64,000 nucleotides of DNA, taken from Microvirga arvi. GTDB taxonomy: Bacteria; Pseudomonadota; Alphaproteobacteria; Rhizobiales; Beijerinckiaceae. Below, piece after piece: positions 37,654-47,831 of the stretch. The position numbers were made by a program, and so were the translations under genes. The DNA lies in assembly GCF_016892765.1 (NCBI RefSeq), contig NZ_JAFEMD010000006.1:62001-126000 (forward strand), written 5' to 3'. How positions within the stretch are numbered: the stretch's first letter is position 1; every line of letters starts with the position of its first letter. Under the pieces are notes generated by a model. The model was not told where the DNA came from. It ran no database searches and saw only the letters and a program-made list of their open reading frames with translations.

Positions 37654-37751
37654 GGGGGCCTCCGGATTTTCGGCCGAGAGCCGCCTCATTGGGAAGCGCC
37701 CGTCAGGCCGGAGAAGTTGACGATGGCAGGCTTATAAGGCGGCGAACGGTT

Positions 37752-39155
37752 TCAGGCAAAGCCCCTTTGGACTTGCCCGCCCTCGATCCGGTCCAGAGCC
37801 CGCCGAAGCGCATCCACGCAGACCGGATCGAAGGCCGTCCCGATCTCCGCTTCGAGGATCCCCATGGCCTTCGAGACCGGCATGGCGGCGCGGTAGGGCC
37901 GATCGGCGGTGAGGGCGTCGAAGACGTCGGCCACCGAGATGATCCGCGTCTCCCGGCCGATCTCGTCTCCTGTGAGCCCCCTGGGATAGCCCTTGCCGTC
38001 GAGGCGCTCGTGATGAGCTCCGCCGATGCGGGCCAATTCCTCGAAAGCCCCGATCCGGGACAGGATGGTCTCGCTGTAGAGGGCGTGATGGCGCATGGCG
38101 GCAAACTCCGCCTCATCCAGTTTGCCGGGCTTGTCGAGGATCTCGTTGCTGACCCCGAGCTTCCCGATGTCGTGGAGAAGGGCTGCCCGCCGCAGCCGCC
38201 GCCGTCCCGCCTCGTCGAACCCCATCTCCCCTGCGATCAGATCAGCAAAGAACGCGACCCGGTCGCTGTGGCCGCTGGTATAGGGGCTTTTGGAATCCAC
38301 GACTCGCGCGAAGGCCGCCGCGATGTCGTCGAGATAATCCTCATCGGCGATCTCGATGCGCAGGGCAGGCTCCAGGGCGAAGATGGCGTTCTCCACCTCC
38401 TCCGACGCCAGGGTGTCCCAGAAGGAACGGCTTCCGGCGATGCGCTCGAAGGCCTCGACAACCTGGGGATCGAACCAGGTTCCCGACCGCGCCCGCACCT
38501 CCCGCCGGGCCGCCGCCTCTCCGGCTCCCGTGTGGAACACATCGACCACCTGAGCCAAGAGCGCGATGCGCGAATAGATCGAGATTTCGGCCCTGGCGAT
38601 ACCCAGCGGCTTGCCGCCGCCATTCCAGTGCTCGTCAAGGGCCTGGATGCCCTGTGCCACGCCTTCGGGAAAGCGGAGCTGGCGGGCGATCTCGGCGCCG
38701 CGCTGGCATCGTGTCTCGATGAGTTCGCGGGCGATCTCGCCGCCGTTCTGGACGATGTTGACGACCGCACGGAAGCGCTCCGCCAGCCCGGCCTTCAACC
38801 CGGTATGAGACAGCACGAAGCCCAGGACCTGCGGGAGGCGGTCGCCGACGGACTTGAAGTCCCGTTTGAAGGCCAGATCGTCGGTGAGGTAGAGCTGACA
38901 GATGCGGGCCGCGTTGCTGCTGCAGCCGAGATCCTTCAGGAGAAGCGTGTAGTAGAGCTCCCACAGAGCAGTTTCGCTCAGGCCCAGCTCCCGTCCCACA
39001 TGAACCCCGATCCAGCAGGCCCGCACGCAATGGCCCGCGGGCTGGCCCTCCGTCAGGTCCAACGCATGGCTCAGCGCTCCCAGCACCTCCGACAGGCGAA
39101 CGGCCTGAACCCCTTCGGCAGACGCGCTGCTCCATTCGCGTGACTGTACGCCCAC
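37752..39155 (-). CDS. tandem HD / HD-GYP phosphohydrolase
   Basis: 467 residues, GTG start at 39155 with GAGGGG upstream. The first half is a degenerate HD domain (LLLKDLGCSSNAAR, then LDEHWNGGGKPLG), the second an HD-GYP domain with LLHDIGKLGVSNEILDKPG and HHERLDGKGYPRGL, the residues expected for metal binding and cyclic-di-GMP hydrolysis. No sensor domain, signal peptide or membrane helix. Likely a cytoplasmic c-di-GMP phosphodiesterase or similar; actual substrate not established. Separated from yebC by about 100 bases. Confidence 0.85.
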   Translation of the reverse strand: MGVQSREWSSASAEGVQAVRLSEVLGALSHALDLTEGQPAGHCVRACWIGVHVGRELGLSETALWELYYTLLLKDLGCSSNAARICQLYLTDDLAFKRDFKSVGDRLPQVLGFVLSHTGLKAGLAERFRAVVNIVQNGGEIARELIETRCQRGAEIARQLRFPEGVAQGIQALDEHWNGGGKPLGIARAEISIYSRIALLAQVVDVFHTGAGEAAARREVRARSGTWFDPQVVEAFERIAGSRSFWDTLASEEVENAIFALEPALRIEIADEDYLDDIAAAFARVVDSKSPYTSGHSDRVAFFADLIAGEMGFDEAGRRRLRRAALLHDIGKLGVSNEILDKPGKLDEAEFAAMRHHALYSETILSRIGAFEELARIGGAHHERLDGKGYPRGLTGDEIGRETRIISVADVFDALTADRPYRAAMPVSKAMGILEAEIGTAFDPVCVDALRRALDRIEGGQVQRGFA

Positions 39156-39215
39156 CCGCTGCCCCTCGGTTTCTTCCCGGAGCAGGATAAGACGACGCCG
39201 CTTAAAAGATCGTGC

Positions 39216-39908
39216 TTAGAACCCGAGCCATCCGGGCAGATTGTGGAAGGCCGCCAGGATGAGGTGGTAGGAGGCGCCGAGCACCGTGGCCGTATAGGCC
39301 AGCCCGGCCAAGCCGATGAGATAGCCGACGATGAGAAGATAGCCGTCCTCCTCCATGATGGCGATGGAGGCGATGACGAGGGCGATGGAGGGCGGGAAGT
39401 TGGTGCCCGGGAACGGGATCAGGACCGACACGGCGACCAGGAACGCGAAAAACCCGACCACCCGGTCTCCGAGTGGACCGAAGAGTTGGAGCAGGCGCGG
39501 CTTGCAGTAGCTTTCGAGCTTCTGAAGCTTGGGTTCCGCCACGTCGATGAGACGCTTGAACTTCGCGACGGAGACGGTCTGCCGCAGGATGAAGCCCGGC
39601 AGCCAGGGGCGCTTGTGGCCCAGCATCATCTGGATGCCGAAGATCAGGACCGGAGTGCCGACGATGCCGGCAATGCCGGGAACGTTCGGCACGCAGTTCG
39701 GCAGGGAAAACAGGATCAGCACGAAGCCGAAGGCGCGCTCGCCGAAGGCCTCGATAATCTCACGGATCGAGATCGTCTCGCCCTCGGCCTCGTCGATCAC
39801 GGCGCGCAGGACGGCCGAGGCGCTCTGGTGCTCATGCGCCCGATGGAACTCGCTCTCCTGGCGGTAGACGTTGATCCTGGATCTGGTCGACTTCGTGTTG
39901 GCTTCCAC
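39216..39908 (-). CDS. ExoD-family exopolysaccharide synthesis membrane protein
   Basis: 230 residues from the GTG at 39908, which has the ribosome site GGAGGA 5 bases upstream; longer upstream frames run through repeat DNA and overlap the next gene. The core IREIIEAFGERAFGFVLILFSLPNCVPNVPG (in parts), FPGTNFPPSIALVIASIA and GYLLIVGYLIGLAGLAYT are typical of ExoD-like proteins, with four to five membrane segments. ExoD was first found in Sinorhizobium exopolysaccharide and alkali tolerance; mechanism unclear. Confidence 0.88.
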   Translation of the reverse strand: MEANTKSTRSRINVYRQESEFHRAHEHQSASAVLRAVIDEAEGETISIREIIEAFGERAFGFVLILFSLPNCVPNVPGIAGIVGTPVLIFGIQMMLGHKRPWLPGFILRQTVSVAKFKRLIDVAEPKLQKLESYCKPRLLQLFGPLGDRVVGFFAFLVAVSVLIPFPGTNFPPSIALVIASIAIMEEDGYLLIVGYLIGLAGLAYTATVLGASYHLILAAFHNLPGWLGF

Positions 39909-39975
39909 CGATCTCCTCCGTGGCAGGAGAGATGGGAACGGCAACGCTCCACGCCAAGGGATGGCCATGGAGCGT

Positions 39976-40004
39976 CGCCCTCTCCCGCTAAGGGGAGAGG
40001 GAGA
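39976..40004. repeat. half of a family B inverted repeat
   Basis: CCCTCTCCCG-ctaa-GGGGAGAGGG hairpin between the ExoD-like gene and the phosphoesterase gene. It may also act as a weak terminator. Confidence 0.6.
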
Positions 40005-40012
40005 ATTGCGCC

Positions 40013-40834
40013 TCAATCCCAGAACAGAGGCCAAGTCTCTTCCAGATTCGGCCCGAGCCGCACCGCCGCCACGCGCCTGGCCAAGCCAGTGCGGTCGTCG
40101 GTCTCGACCGCGATGCCGGAGAGCGTGCCCTCGCCCAAGGCCGGCTCCATGCGGATCCCCGGCGTCTTCTGGAGGAAGCGGCGGATCGATTCCTCTTTCT
40201 GCATCCCGAGCACGGAATCGTAGTCGCCGCACATGCCCGCATCGGTCATGTAGGCCGTACCAGCGGGGAGGATCCGGTGGTCGGCGGTCGGCACATGGGT
40301 GTGGGTGCCCACGACCAGGCTCGCCCGCCCGTCGAGATGGTAGCCCATGGCCTCCTTCTCGCTCGTGGCCTCCGCATGCACGTCAATGATGACGGCATCC
40401 GCCACCTGACCCATGGGGCAGGTTTCGAGCTCCCGGTCGACGGCGGCGAATGGATCGTCCAGCGGATCCATGTACAGGCGGCCCATGACGTTCACCACGA
40501 GGACGCGGGCCCCCGAGCGGGTATCGATGAGGTTCGCACCCCGCCCCGGCGTTCCCGGCGGGTAGTTCACGGGGCGCAGGAGCCGCGGCTGGCGCTCGAT
40601 GAAGACCAGGGTCTCACGCTGGTCCCAGGTGTGGTTGCCGAGCGTGATCGCATCGGCGCCCGCACCTAAGATCTCGTCGCAGATCGCCTCGTTGATGCCG
40701 AAGCCCCCGGCGGAGTTCTCGCCGTTGATGACCACGCAGTCGAGCTGCCAGCGGTCGCGAAGACCCGGCAGGCGCTCGATCACCGCATTGCGGCCGGGCC
40801 GCCCGACGATGTCGCCGAGGAAAAGAAGACGCAT
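40013..40834 (-). CDS. YmdB-type metallophosphoesterase
   Basis: 273 residues of the TIGR00282/YmdB family (2-prime,3-prime-cyclic nucleotide phosphodiesterase fold). Metal ligands sit in FLGDIVGRPGR (Asp8), NGENSAGGFGI, LGNHTWDQ and VGTHTHVPTADH. In Bacillus the homologue affects biofilm and sporulation decisions; function in alphaproteobacteria is not settled. 9 bases after the 5-FCL gene, likely cotranscribed. Confidence 0.92.
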   Translation of the reverse strand: MRLLFLGDIVGRPGRNAVIERLPGLRDRWQLDCVVINGENSAGGFGINEAICDEILGAGADAITLGNHTWDQRETLVFIERQPRLLRPVNYPPGTPGRGANLIDTRSGARVLVVNVMGRLYMDPLDDPFAAVDRELETCPMGQVADAVIIDVHAEATSEKEAMGYHLDGRASLVVGTHTHVPTADHRILPAGTAYMTDAGMCGDYDSVLGMQKEESIRRFLQKTPGIRMEPALGEGTLSGIAVETDDRTGLARRVAAVRLGPNLEETWPLFWD

Positions 40835-40843
40835 GATGAGTCC

Positions 40844-41428
40844 TTACGCGGATTTCGTCCGAATGAGTTCGGCTTCGGTGATGACAATGTCGAGAAGCCG
40901 GTCATGGGGCTCGACCGGAACCTCGTCGATCTCCTGAACCGCATAAGCAAGCCCAATGGTCAAGACGGAATGTTTTTCCTCCAGCGCCGCGATGGCGCGG
41001 TCGAAATGGCCCTTGCCGTAGCCGATGCGCCCTCCCCGGCGGTCGAAAACGACGAGGGGAACGAGAAGCGCCTTCGGAAAGACCTCGGGCGCGTCGGGGC
41101 CGGGCTCACGCACGCCGAAGCCGCCCTTGATCAGCATGTCGCCGGGCTGCCAGAGGCGCCAACTCAGATGGGGGTGGAGAATCTGGGAGAGCGCCACGTC
41201 CTGTCCGCGATCGAGCAGCGCCTCCATCAGGGGACGCGGATCGACCTCGCTTCGGATCGGCCAGTAGCCGCCCACCGGGGTCACATCCTTGAAATCGGGA
41301 CAGTCGAGGGCTTGGGCCGCGATACGCTGCGCGGCCTCCTCGCGAAACTGTTTCTCGAGCGCGTCACGGCGCGCAAAGCTCTCCTGGCGGAGGCGCTCTT
41401 TCAGTTCGGGAGGGGGTAGGGAGGTCAT
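40844..41428 (-). CDS. 5-formyltetrahydrofolate cyclo-ligase
   Basis: Converts 5-formyl-THF to 5,10-methenyl-THF with ATP. 194 residues from ATG 41428: LKERLRQESFARRDAL near the N terminus, GGYWPIRSEVDPRPLM, and the C-terminal loop RRGGRIGYGKGHFDRAI that is diagnostic. The 6S RNA is immediately upstream, as in many proteobacteria where this gene (fau/ygfA) is cotranscribed with ssrS. Confidence 0.95.
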   Translation of the reverse strand: MTSLPPPELKERLRQESFARRDALEKQFREEAAQRIAAQALDCPDFKDVTPVGGYWPIRSEVDPRPLMEALLDRGQDVALSQILHPHLSWRLWQPGDMLIKGGFGVREPGPDAPEVFPKALLVPLVVFDRRGGRIGYGKGHFDRAIAALEEKHSVLTIGLAYAVQEIDEVPVEPHDRLLDIVITEAELIRTKSA

Positions 41429-41449
41429 CAGGTGCGGAGCCACGAAAAG

Positions 41450-41595
41450 CCGTCGGAGAAGCGATCCCGGGAACCTACAAAGTAGGTGGGCGCCGTATGT
41501 TCCGGTCCACGGACCGGGCAGGGACAGCTCCCGTTGGGATCGATAAGGCCCCGGGGAATATGAACTCCTAACGCGCCCCGCAGCCCCGCCTTTCC
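41450..41595 (-). ncRNA. ssrS: 6S RNA (approximate ends)
   Basis: RNA that binds sigma-70 holoenzyme and mimics an open promoter. On the minus strand the segment contains GTTCATATTCCCCGGGGCC, GGGAGCTGTCCCTGCCCGGTCCGTGGACCGG (in parts) and the 3-prime signature GCGCCCACCTACTTTGTAGG that I associate with alphaproteobacterial 6S RNAs. It lies directly upstream of the 5-FCL gene with zapA nearby, the conserved zapA-ssrS-fau context. Ends are estimated; a covariance search would settle them. Confidence 0.7.
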
Positions 41596-41664
41596 TATGT
41601 AGGGATTGGGACGCGCGGGGGGAAGGGGAAAGTTCGGGAAATCGGCAAGGACCGACCGGCAGCA

Positions 41665-42437
41665 TCAGAACTCCCGGCGTCGATAATGATAGCGGTACAC
41701 CTCGCGTCGGAAGCCGAGAGCCTGGTACAGGGATCGTGCGGGAGCGTTGCTCGCCACCACCGCCAGGCAGGCTCCGGTGGCGCCGCAGCGCTCCTGCGCC
41801 CATGCCAGAACGGCGGCGACGGCCTTCGCGCCAGGCCCTGCCGTCTGAAGGCGGGATCGGTCACGACGGAATTCACGCAGACGAGCCCGTCGTGGACCGC
41901 CCCAAAGGCAAGGGCACCCAAGCGCCCGCCATCGAGCGGGACGGCCGCGAAGACAGCGGGAACCGACAGGCTTTTCAGGATCTTCCGGTGCGCATCCTGC
42001 GCGGGCGCGCTCTGCTCATGGAGCCGGGCCAAGGCTCCCAACCAAACCTCCCCTGGAAAACCTTCTTCCAGCACGACATCGGCAGCCGAGTGAGGCGAGG
42101 TTTCGGCGAAATCCGCGAAAAGGACGCAGCTTTCATCCTCCGGCGGGTCGTGTCCTCCCCGGTCGAGAGCCCGGCTCAGGGCAGGGTCGGCGGTGGTGGG
42201 GATGCAGAAGATCGGCGGCAGTCCCTGGGAGGTATAAAGAGCCTCGCACTAGGCGATCTTGTGATCGAGCGGCAGCGTACCGGAGGAGAGAAGGTTGACG
42301 GAGTTCGCCCTCCGGGTATGGCCGTCGGCCAATCGGATCAGCCAGCCGTCGAACACCACCTCGCGCAGTGCCGGCCAGCCGTTCAGGCAGGCCTCCTCGA
42401 TTCGTTTGGCAAGGCGAATGTCCGGGAGAGAGTTCAT
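41665..42437 (-). pseudogene. GNAT-family acetyltransferase, disrupted
   Basis: A GNAT acetyltransferase that cannot be read as one protein. From ATG 42437 (SLPDIRLAKRIEEACLNGW, then RLADGHTRRANSVNLL) the frame meets TAG at 42249-42251. The same frame continues after the stop with LYTSQGLPPIFCIPT and then the acetyl-CoA site VVTDPAFRRQGLA. Near 41830 the frame must shift by one base to continue as VAAVLAWAQERCGATGACL, ASNAPARSLYQALGFRR and end at 41665. The missing base fits GCGCG-AAGGCC versus an expected GCGCGCAAGGCC. Two independent lesions argue against a single sequencing error. Confidence 0.8.
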
Positions 42438-42492
42438 TCTTGGATGAGAGCAGAACACCTGCGCCATCGCAACAGGATCACCTGGGGTCCGT

Positions 42493-42861
42493 CTAAACCT
42501 GCCCCACCCCGTTCAGGTTCCGGGCCAGTTCCTCGATGCGCTCGGCTGCCCGCTGGAGGCCATCGGCGAGCCTTGCCTCGATCCGTTCGAGGCGCTCGTC
42601 CCGGGAGACGTTGACGCTGTTGAGCAACGCCACTTCCTCCGCAAGCGCAGCGATCCGCTTTTTCGTTTCGTGCAGTTCGTCGGCCTGGGAGATGGCCGCC
42701 ATGACGTGAAGGCGCAGGTCGTCGACTTGGCCAAAGGTGGCGCGCATCTCCTCGATCCGGGTGTTATAGGCGGCGGCCAGCCCTTCGAGATGCCGCTCCT
42801 CGCCCTCGGCGCAGGCGATCCGGTAAGTTCTGCCGGCAATGGTCACCGTCACCTGGGACAT
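42493..42861 (-). CDS. zapA: cell division protein ZapA
   Basis: Small FtsZ-bundling protein. 122 residues with the ZapA head VTVTIAGRTYRIACAEGEE and HLEGLAAAYNTRIEEMR, followed by a long C-terminal coiled coil (about 55-115). Starts 4 bases after the DUF4164 stop. Its neighbourhood with 6S RNA and 5-FCL is conserved. Confidence 0.92.
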   Translation of the reverse strand: MSQVTVTIAGRTYRIACAEGEERHLEGLAAAYNTRIEEMRATFGQVDDLRLHVMAAISQADELHETKKRIAALAEEVALLNSVNVSRDERLERIEARLADGLQRAAERIEELARNLNGVGQV

Positions 42862-42865
42862 GCCT

Positions 42866-43177
42866 CTAGCCTTCCTCGGGTTCGAGCTGCCCGGCTTGGG
42901 CCAGTTGGCCGGCCTCGGCCAAAACGGACTCGACGGCCCCGATCGCCTGGCGCACCCGCCGGCTCACGTCATCGGTGGCAGCCTCGAAGCGGTGCAGGCG
43001 GGTGAGCGCCCCGTCGAGCTCCACCGCGAGGCGGGCCCTGTCGTCCTGCATGAGCTGGAGTTCGGTTTCCAGGCCGCCACGCCTCCTGTCGGCCTCCATG
43101 CGGCGCGATACGGACGCCTCGAGGAGGCCCAGGGCCATGTCCAGCCGCTTCATCGCTTCGTCGAGTGTGGGCGCCAT
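42866..43177 (-). CDS. DUF4164 coiled-coil protein
   Basis: 103 residues, almost entirely helical with heptad-like spacing (LDEAMKRLDMALGLLEASVSRR, then ELQLMQDDRARLAVELDGALTRL). Start ATG 43177 with GGAGG just upstream; an adjacent ATG at 43180 is too close to it. DUF4164 genes commonly sit next to zapA in Rhizobiales; a role in division is suspected from position only. Confidence 0.85.
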   Translation of the reverse strand: MAPTLDEAMKRLDMALGLLEASVSRRMEADRRRGGLETELQLMQDDRARLAVELDGALTRLHRFEAATDDVSRRVRQAIGAVESVLAEAGQLAQAGQLEPEEG

Positions 43178-43205
43178 CATGCCTCCGGGAATCGGGCACG
43201 AGACT

Positions 43206-43320
43206 AGCGCATCGTGCGGAAAAGTGGACCCGGTTTTCGCTAACGCGGCCCTGCGGGTCACGAGCGTGGCCCTTCGGGACCGCGAAGAACGATGCACCCA
43301 TCAAAGAAGGAGCATCGGAC
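43206..43320. repeat. extragenic repeat, family A, variant with altered centre
   Basis: GCGCATCGTGCGGAAAAGTGGACCCGGTTTTCGC is followed not by the usual short loop but by about 45 unrelated bases (including GGCCCTGCGGGTCACGAGCGTGGCCCTTCGGGACC) before CGAACGATGC-type sequence and GGAGCATCGGACC. The second hairpin is missing. Confidence 0.7.
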
Positions 43321-43442
43321 CTTGGGGAGCAACGGTCCTCAAGGGGATTATGCCCCTTCGAGCCTTTGACTCGCCTTAGCCGCGTGATAAGGAGCCCACG
43401 CCTTTTCCAGACAGACCGCCCCGTTGCGGGGCCTCAAGACTT

Positions 43443-45458
43443 GTGGATCACGCCGTGCTGAATATCGCCCCCGCCGATCGCGTCACCCATTCCGATCTGG
43501 CGAACGCCGTGCGCGTCCTCGCCATGGATGCCGTCGAACAAGCCAAATCCGGCCATCCGGGCCTGCCCATGGGCGCCGCCGATATCGCCACGGTGCTGTT
43601 CACCAAGTTCCTGAAATACGATGCCGCCGACCCGACCTGGCCCGACCGCGACCGGTTCATCCTGTCGGCCGGCCACGGCTCGATGCTGCTCTATTCGCTC
43701 CTGCACCTGACGGGCGTGAAGGGCATGACGGTCGACGAGCTGAGGAATTTCCGCAAGCTCGATTCCAAGACCCCGGGCCACCCCGAAAACTTCATGACGC
43801 CGGGCGTCGAGACCACCACCGGCCCGCTCGGCCAGGGCATCGCCACGGCGGTGGGCTTCGCCCTCGCCGAGCGCATGCTCAATGCCGAATACGGTAACGA
43901 CCTCGTCGACCACCATACCTATGTGCTGGCCTCCGACGGCGACCTGATGGAGGGCATCAGCCACGAGGCCATCGCGCTGGCCGGCCACCTGAAGCTCAAC
44001 CGCATGATCGTCCTCTGGGATGACAACGAGATTTCCATCGATGGCCCCCTGTCGCTCTCCGACTCCGTCGACCAGGTGAAGCGTTTCCAGGCCTGCGGCT
44101 GGAATGCGGTCCGCGTCGACGGCCATGACCCGAAGGCGATCCAGCGCGCCATTGCCCGCGCCCAGAAGTCGGACCGCCCGACCCTTATTGCCTGCAAGAC
44201 CACCATCGGCTACGGCGCTCCGAAGAAGGCCGGCACCTCCAAGGCCCACGGCGAGCCGCTCGGCGCCGAGGAACTCGCCGGCGCCAAGGCCGCTTACGGC
44301 TGGGGCCATGGCCCCTTCGAGGTCCCGGACACCATCCGCGACGCCTGGGCCAAGGCCGGCAAGAAGGGACGCCGCCTGCGCAAGGCCTGGACGGACCGCC
44401 TCAAGGCTCTTCCCGCCGACAAGCGCGCCGAGTTCGAGCGCCGCGTCAAGGGCGTGCGCCCGCAGGGTCTGGCCGATGCCGTCGCCAAGCTGAAGAACCG
44501 GCTTGTGGCCGAGCCGCAGGCCGTTGCCACCCGCAAGGCCAGCGAGATCGCCCTTGAGGTCCTCACCGAGGCCGTGCCGGAACTGGTGCTCGGCTCGGCG
44601 GACCTGACGCCCTCCAACAACACCAAGACCAAGAACCTCACCGCGATCTCGCCGGGCAACTATGCCGGCCGCTACATCCATTACGGCATCCGCGAGCACG
44701 GCATGGCGGCTGCCATGAACGGCATCGCGCTCCATGGCGGCTATGTGCCGGCCGGCGCGACCTTCCTGGTCTTCACGGACTATGCCCGTCCCGCCATGCG
44801 CATCGCGGCGCTCGCCGGCATTCCGACGGTCTACGTGATGACCCACGACTCGATCGGCCTCGGCGAGGACGGCCCGACCCACCAGCCGGTGGAGCATCTG
44901 GCGGCGCTTCGCGCCATGCCGAAGATGCGCGTCTTCCGCCCGGCCGATGCCATCGAGACGGCCGAATGCTGGCAGATGGCGCTCGAGCGCACCGACGGCC
45001 CTTCGACGCTGGCGCTCACGCGCCAGAACCTGCCGCAGGTCCGCAAGGAAGCTGGCCAGGGCAACCTCTCGGCCACGGGCGCCTACGAGCTGTCGCCCGC
45101 TTCGGCTAAGGCCCGCGCCACCCTCTTCGCCTCGGGCTCGGAGGTCGAGATCGCGCTCGCGGCCCAGAAGCTTCTGGAAGACCAGAGCTTCGCCGTACGC
45201 GTTGTGTCGGTGCCCTCGCTCGACCTGTTCCTCGCTCAGCCCGAATCCGTCCGCGCCCGCATCATCGGCGATGCGCCGATCAAGGTTGCGGTCGAGGCGG
45301 CCGTGCGCTTCGGGTGGGATTCGGTCATCGGCCCGGACGGAATTTTCGTCGGGATGCATGGGTTTGGCGCCAGCGCGCCCTACAAGGACCTTTACAAGCA
45401 CTTCGGCATCACCGCCGAAGCGGTCGCCGAAAAGGTTCTCCGGACACACAATCTCTGA
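43443..45458 (+). CDS. tkt: transketolase
   Basis: Thiamine-diphosphate enzyme of the pentose phosphate (and Calvin) pathway. 671 residues: [18 protein letters not shown] at the N terminus, the ThDP motif region [17 protein letters not shown] ([20 protein letters not shown], residues about 155-175) and the Pyr domain with [17 protein letters not shown] and [19 protein letters not shown] start at 43443; a GTG four codons later is an alternative. First gene of the tkt-gap-pgk-fba run. Confidence 0.95.
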   Translation: MDHAVLNIAPADRVTHSDLANAVRVLAMDAVEQAKSGHPGLPMGAADIATVLFTKFLKYDAADPTWPDRDRFILSAGHGSMLLYSLLHLTGVKGMTVDELRNFRKLDSKTPGHPENFMTPGVETTTGPLGQGIATAVGFALAERMLNAEYGNDLVDHHTYVLASDGDLMEGISHEAIALAGHLKLNRMIVLWDDNEISIDGPLSLSDSVDQVKRFQACGWNAVRVDGHDPKAIQRAIARAQKSDRPTLIACKTTIGYGAPKKAGTSKAHGEPLGAEELAGAKAAYGWGHGPFEVPDTIRDAWAKAGKKGRRLRKAWTDRLKALPADKRAEFERRVKGVRPQGLADAVAKLKNRLVAEPQAVATRKASEIALEVLTEAVPELVLGSADLTPSNNTKTKNLTAISPGNYAGRYIHYGIREHGMAAAMNGIALHGGYVPAGATFLVFTDYARPAMRIAALAGIPTVYVMTHDSIGLGEDGPTHQPVEHLAALRAMPKMRVFRPADAIETAECWQMALERTDGPSTLALTRQNLPQVRKEAGQGNLSATGAYELSPASAKARATLFASGSEVEIALAAQKLLEDQSFAVRVVSVPSLDLFLAQPESVRARIIGDAPIKVAVEAAVRFGWDSVIGPDGIFVGMHGFGASAPYKDLYKHFGITAEAVAEKVLRTHNL

Positions 45459-45503
45459 GGCTCGGGAACCCCTCAGGCCTCGTTATACAAGGGAGCTAAG
45501 ACT

Positions 45504-46511
45504 ATGACGGTGAAGGTCGCGATCAACGGATTCGGTCGCATCGGACGCAACATCCTTCGCGGCATCGTGGAAAGCGGCCGCAAGGACATCGAGGTGGTTG
45601 CGATCAACGACCTCGGCCCGGTCGAGACGAACGCTCACCTGCTCCGCTTCGACTCCGTCCATGGCCGCTTCCCGGCGGATGTGCAGGTCGATGGCGAGTT
45701 CCTCGTCATCAACGGCAAGAAGATCCGCGTGACGGCGATCAAGGATCCGGCGACCCTGCCGCACCGGGAGCTCGGCGTCGACATCGCCATGGAGTGCACC
45801 GGCATCTTCACCTCGAAGGAGAAGGCCTCGGCTCACCTGACCGCCGGCGCCAAGCGCGTCATCGTCTCGGCTCCCGCCGACGGCGCCGACCTCACGGTCG
45901 TCTACGGCGTCAACCACGACAAGCTGACGAAGGACCATGTCGTCATCTCGAACGCTTCCTGCACCACGAACTGCCTCGCCCCAGTGGCCAAGGTGCTTCA
46001 CGATGCGGTCGGCATAGAGAAGGGGTTCATGACCACGATCCACTCCTACACCAACGACCAGCCGACCCTCGATCAGATGCACAAGGACCTCTACCGCGCC
46101 CGCGCGGCGGCCCTGAACATGATCCCGACCTCGACCGGCGCCGCCAAGGCGGTGGGCCTCGTGCTGCCCGACCTCAACGGCAAGCTCGACGGCTCGTCGA
46201 TCCGCGTGCCGACCCCGAACGTCTCCGTGGTCGACTTCAAGTTCGTGGCTAAGAAGGCGACCACGAAGGAGGAGATCAACGAGGCGATCAAGCGCGCCGC
46301 CGCGCAGGAGCTGAAGGGCATCCTGGGCGTCACGGACCAGCCTAACGTCTCCTCGGACTTCAACCACGATCCGCACTCCTCCGTGTTCCACCTGGACCAG
46401 ACCAAGGTGATGGAGGGCAACTTCGTGCGCGTGCTGTCCTGGTACGACAACGAGTGGGGTTTCTCGAACCGCATGGCGGACACCGCCGTCGCCATGGCGA
46501 AGCTCATCTAA
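45504..46511 (+). CDS. gap: glyceraldehyde-3-phosphate dehydrogenase
   Basis: 335 residues, NAD(P)-binding [14 protein letters not shown] at 7-20, catalytic cysteine in [12 protein letters not shown] (about 151-162), [13 protein letters not shown], and [12 protein letters not shown] near the end. Starts after AAGGGAGCTAAG. 45 bases from tkt and 14 bases before pgk, so an operon. Confidence 0.97.
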   Translation: MTVKVAINGFGRIGRNILRGIVESGRKDIEVVAINDLGPVETNAHLLRFDSVHGRFPADVQVDGEFLVINGKKIRVTAIKDPATLPHRELGVDIAMECTGIFTSKEKASAHLTAGAKRVIVSAPADGADLTVVYGVNHDKLTKDHVVISNASCTTNCLAPVAKVLHDAVGIEKGFMTTIHSYTNDQPTLDQMHKDLYRARAAALNMIPTSTGAAKAVGLVLPDLNGKLDGSSIRVPTPNVSVVDFKFVAKKATTKEEINEAIKRAAAQELKGILGVTDQPNVSSDFNHDPHSSVFHLDQTKVMEGNFVRVLSWYDNEWGFSNRMADTAVAMAKLI

Positions 46512-46525
46512 AGGGAGGCTCGCGA

Positions 46526-47716
46526 ATGACCGCCTTCCGCACGCTCGACCAGGCCGACGTCAAGGGCAAACGCGTTCTCGTCCGGGTGGACCTCAACGTC
46601 CCGATGGAGAACGGCCGGATTACGGACGCGACGCGCATCGAGCGCGTCCTGCCCACCCTCAGGGAAATCTCCGACAAGGGCGGGAAGGTGATCCTTCTCG
46701 CCCATTTCGGCCGCCCGAAGGGACGCGATCCCAAAGAGTCCCTGAAGCCTGTCGCGGAAGCGGTCTCGCAGCACCTCGGCAAACCCGTGGCCTTCGCCGA
46801 TGACTGCATCGGCGAAGGTGCAAGCAGCGCCGTCAACGCCCTGAAGGACGGCGACGTGATCCTCCTCGAAAACACCCGCTTCCATGCGGGCGAGGAGAAG
46901 AACGATCCGGCTTTCGTCCAGGAATTGGCGAAGCTCGGCGACCTCTACGTCAATGACGCCTTCTCGGCAGCCCACCGGGCCCATGCCTCCACCGAAGGCC
47001 TCGCTCGCAGGCTGCCGGCTTATGCCGGCCGCGCCATGCAGGCGGAGCTCGACGCCCTCACCAAGGGCCTGGAAGCACCGAAGCGCCCGGTCGTCGCGAT
47101 TGTCGGCGGCGCCAAGGTCTCGACCAAGATCGACCTGCTCGAAAACCTCGTCGCCAAGGTAGACGCCCTCGTGATCGGCGGCGGCATGGCCAATACCTTC
47201 GTGCACGCCACGGGCCTCGGCATCGGCAGGTCCCTGGCGGAAAAGGACCTGGCGGCGACGGCCATGCGCATCATCGAGAAGGCGCGGGAATCCAACTGCG
47301 CCATCATCCTGCCGGTCGACGGCGTCTGCGCCTATGAGTTCAAGGCGGGCGCGCACAACCACACCTACGGCATCGACGCGATCCCCGAGGATCAGATGAT
47401 TCTCGATGTCGGCTCGCAATCGGTCGAGCGCATCAATTCCGCAATCAACGATGCGGCGACGCTGGTGTGGAACGGCCCGCTCGGCGCGTTCGAGATCGCG
47501 CCCTTCGACCAGGGCACTGTGGCGGCGGCCCGCCACGCGGCCCAGCGCACCAAGGACGGCAAGCTGGTCTCCGTCGCCGGCGGCGGCGACACGGTGGCGG
47601 CCCTCAACCATGCCGGCGTTGCGGACAGCTTCACCTATGTCTCGACGGCAGGCGGCGCCTTCCTCGAATGGCTCGAGGGCAAGTCGCTCCCCGGCGTGGA
47701 AGCCCTGAGAGCCTGA
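46526..47716 (+). CDS. pgk: phosphoglycerate kinase
   Basis: 396 residues from ATG 46526 (ribosome site AAGGGAGG). [25 protein letters not shown] at the start, [47 protein letters not shown] and [13 protein letters not shown] are all diagnostic. The upstream in-frame extension overlaps gap and is rejected. Confidence 0.97.
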   Translation: MTAFRTLDQADVKGKRVLVRVDLNVPMENGRITDATRIERVLPTLREISDKGGKVILLAHFGRPKGRDPKESLKPVAEAVSQHLGKPVAFADDCIGEGASSAVNALKDGDVILLENTRFHAGEEKNDPAFVQELAKLGDLYVNDAFSAAHRAHASTEGLARRLPAYAGRAMQAELDALTKGLEAPKRPVVAIVGGAKVSTKIDLLENLVAKVDALVIGGGMANTFVHATGLGIGRSLAEKDLAATAMRIIEKARESNCAIILPVDGVCAYEFKAGAHNHTYGIDAIPEDQMILDVGSQSVERINSAINDAATLVWNGPLGAFEIAPFDQGTVAAARHAAQRTKDGKLVSVAGGGDTVAALNHAGVADSFTYVSTAGGAFLEWLEGKSLPGVEALRA

Positions 47717-47727
47717 AGGCAGTCACG

Positions 47728-47756
47728 GCAAAGTGGGTAACCACTTTGCCGAACGC
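47728..47756. other. palindrome between pgk and fba
   Basis: GGCAAAGTGG-gtaa-CCACTTTGCC, perfect 10+10 inverted repeat. No T-tract, so not a classic terminator; resembles the inner hairpin of family A repeats (AAAGTGG/CCACTTT) and may be a decayed copy. Confidence 0.55.
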
Positions 47757-47831
47757 AAACATGGCCTAGATGGCTTAAGCTGAGGTTCAGCTTCTGCGCT
47801 GTTTAAAAGCAAAACCAATCGGAGGATGAGA

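Noticed and set aside
43434..45449. Very long open frame antisense to transketolase (and similar ones antisense to serA, glmM, ftsH, tolA)
   Set aside because: High-GC genes give long open antisense frames; these lack ribosome sites, have Arg/Gly/Ala/His-rich translations and no recognisable domain.
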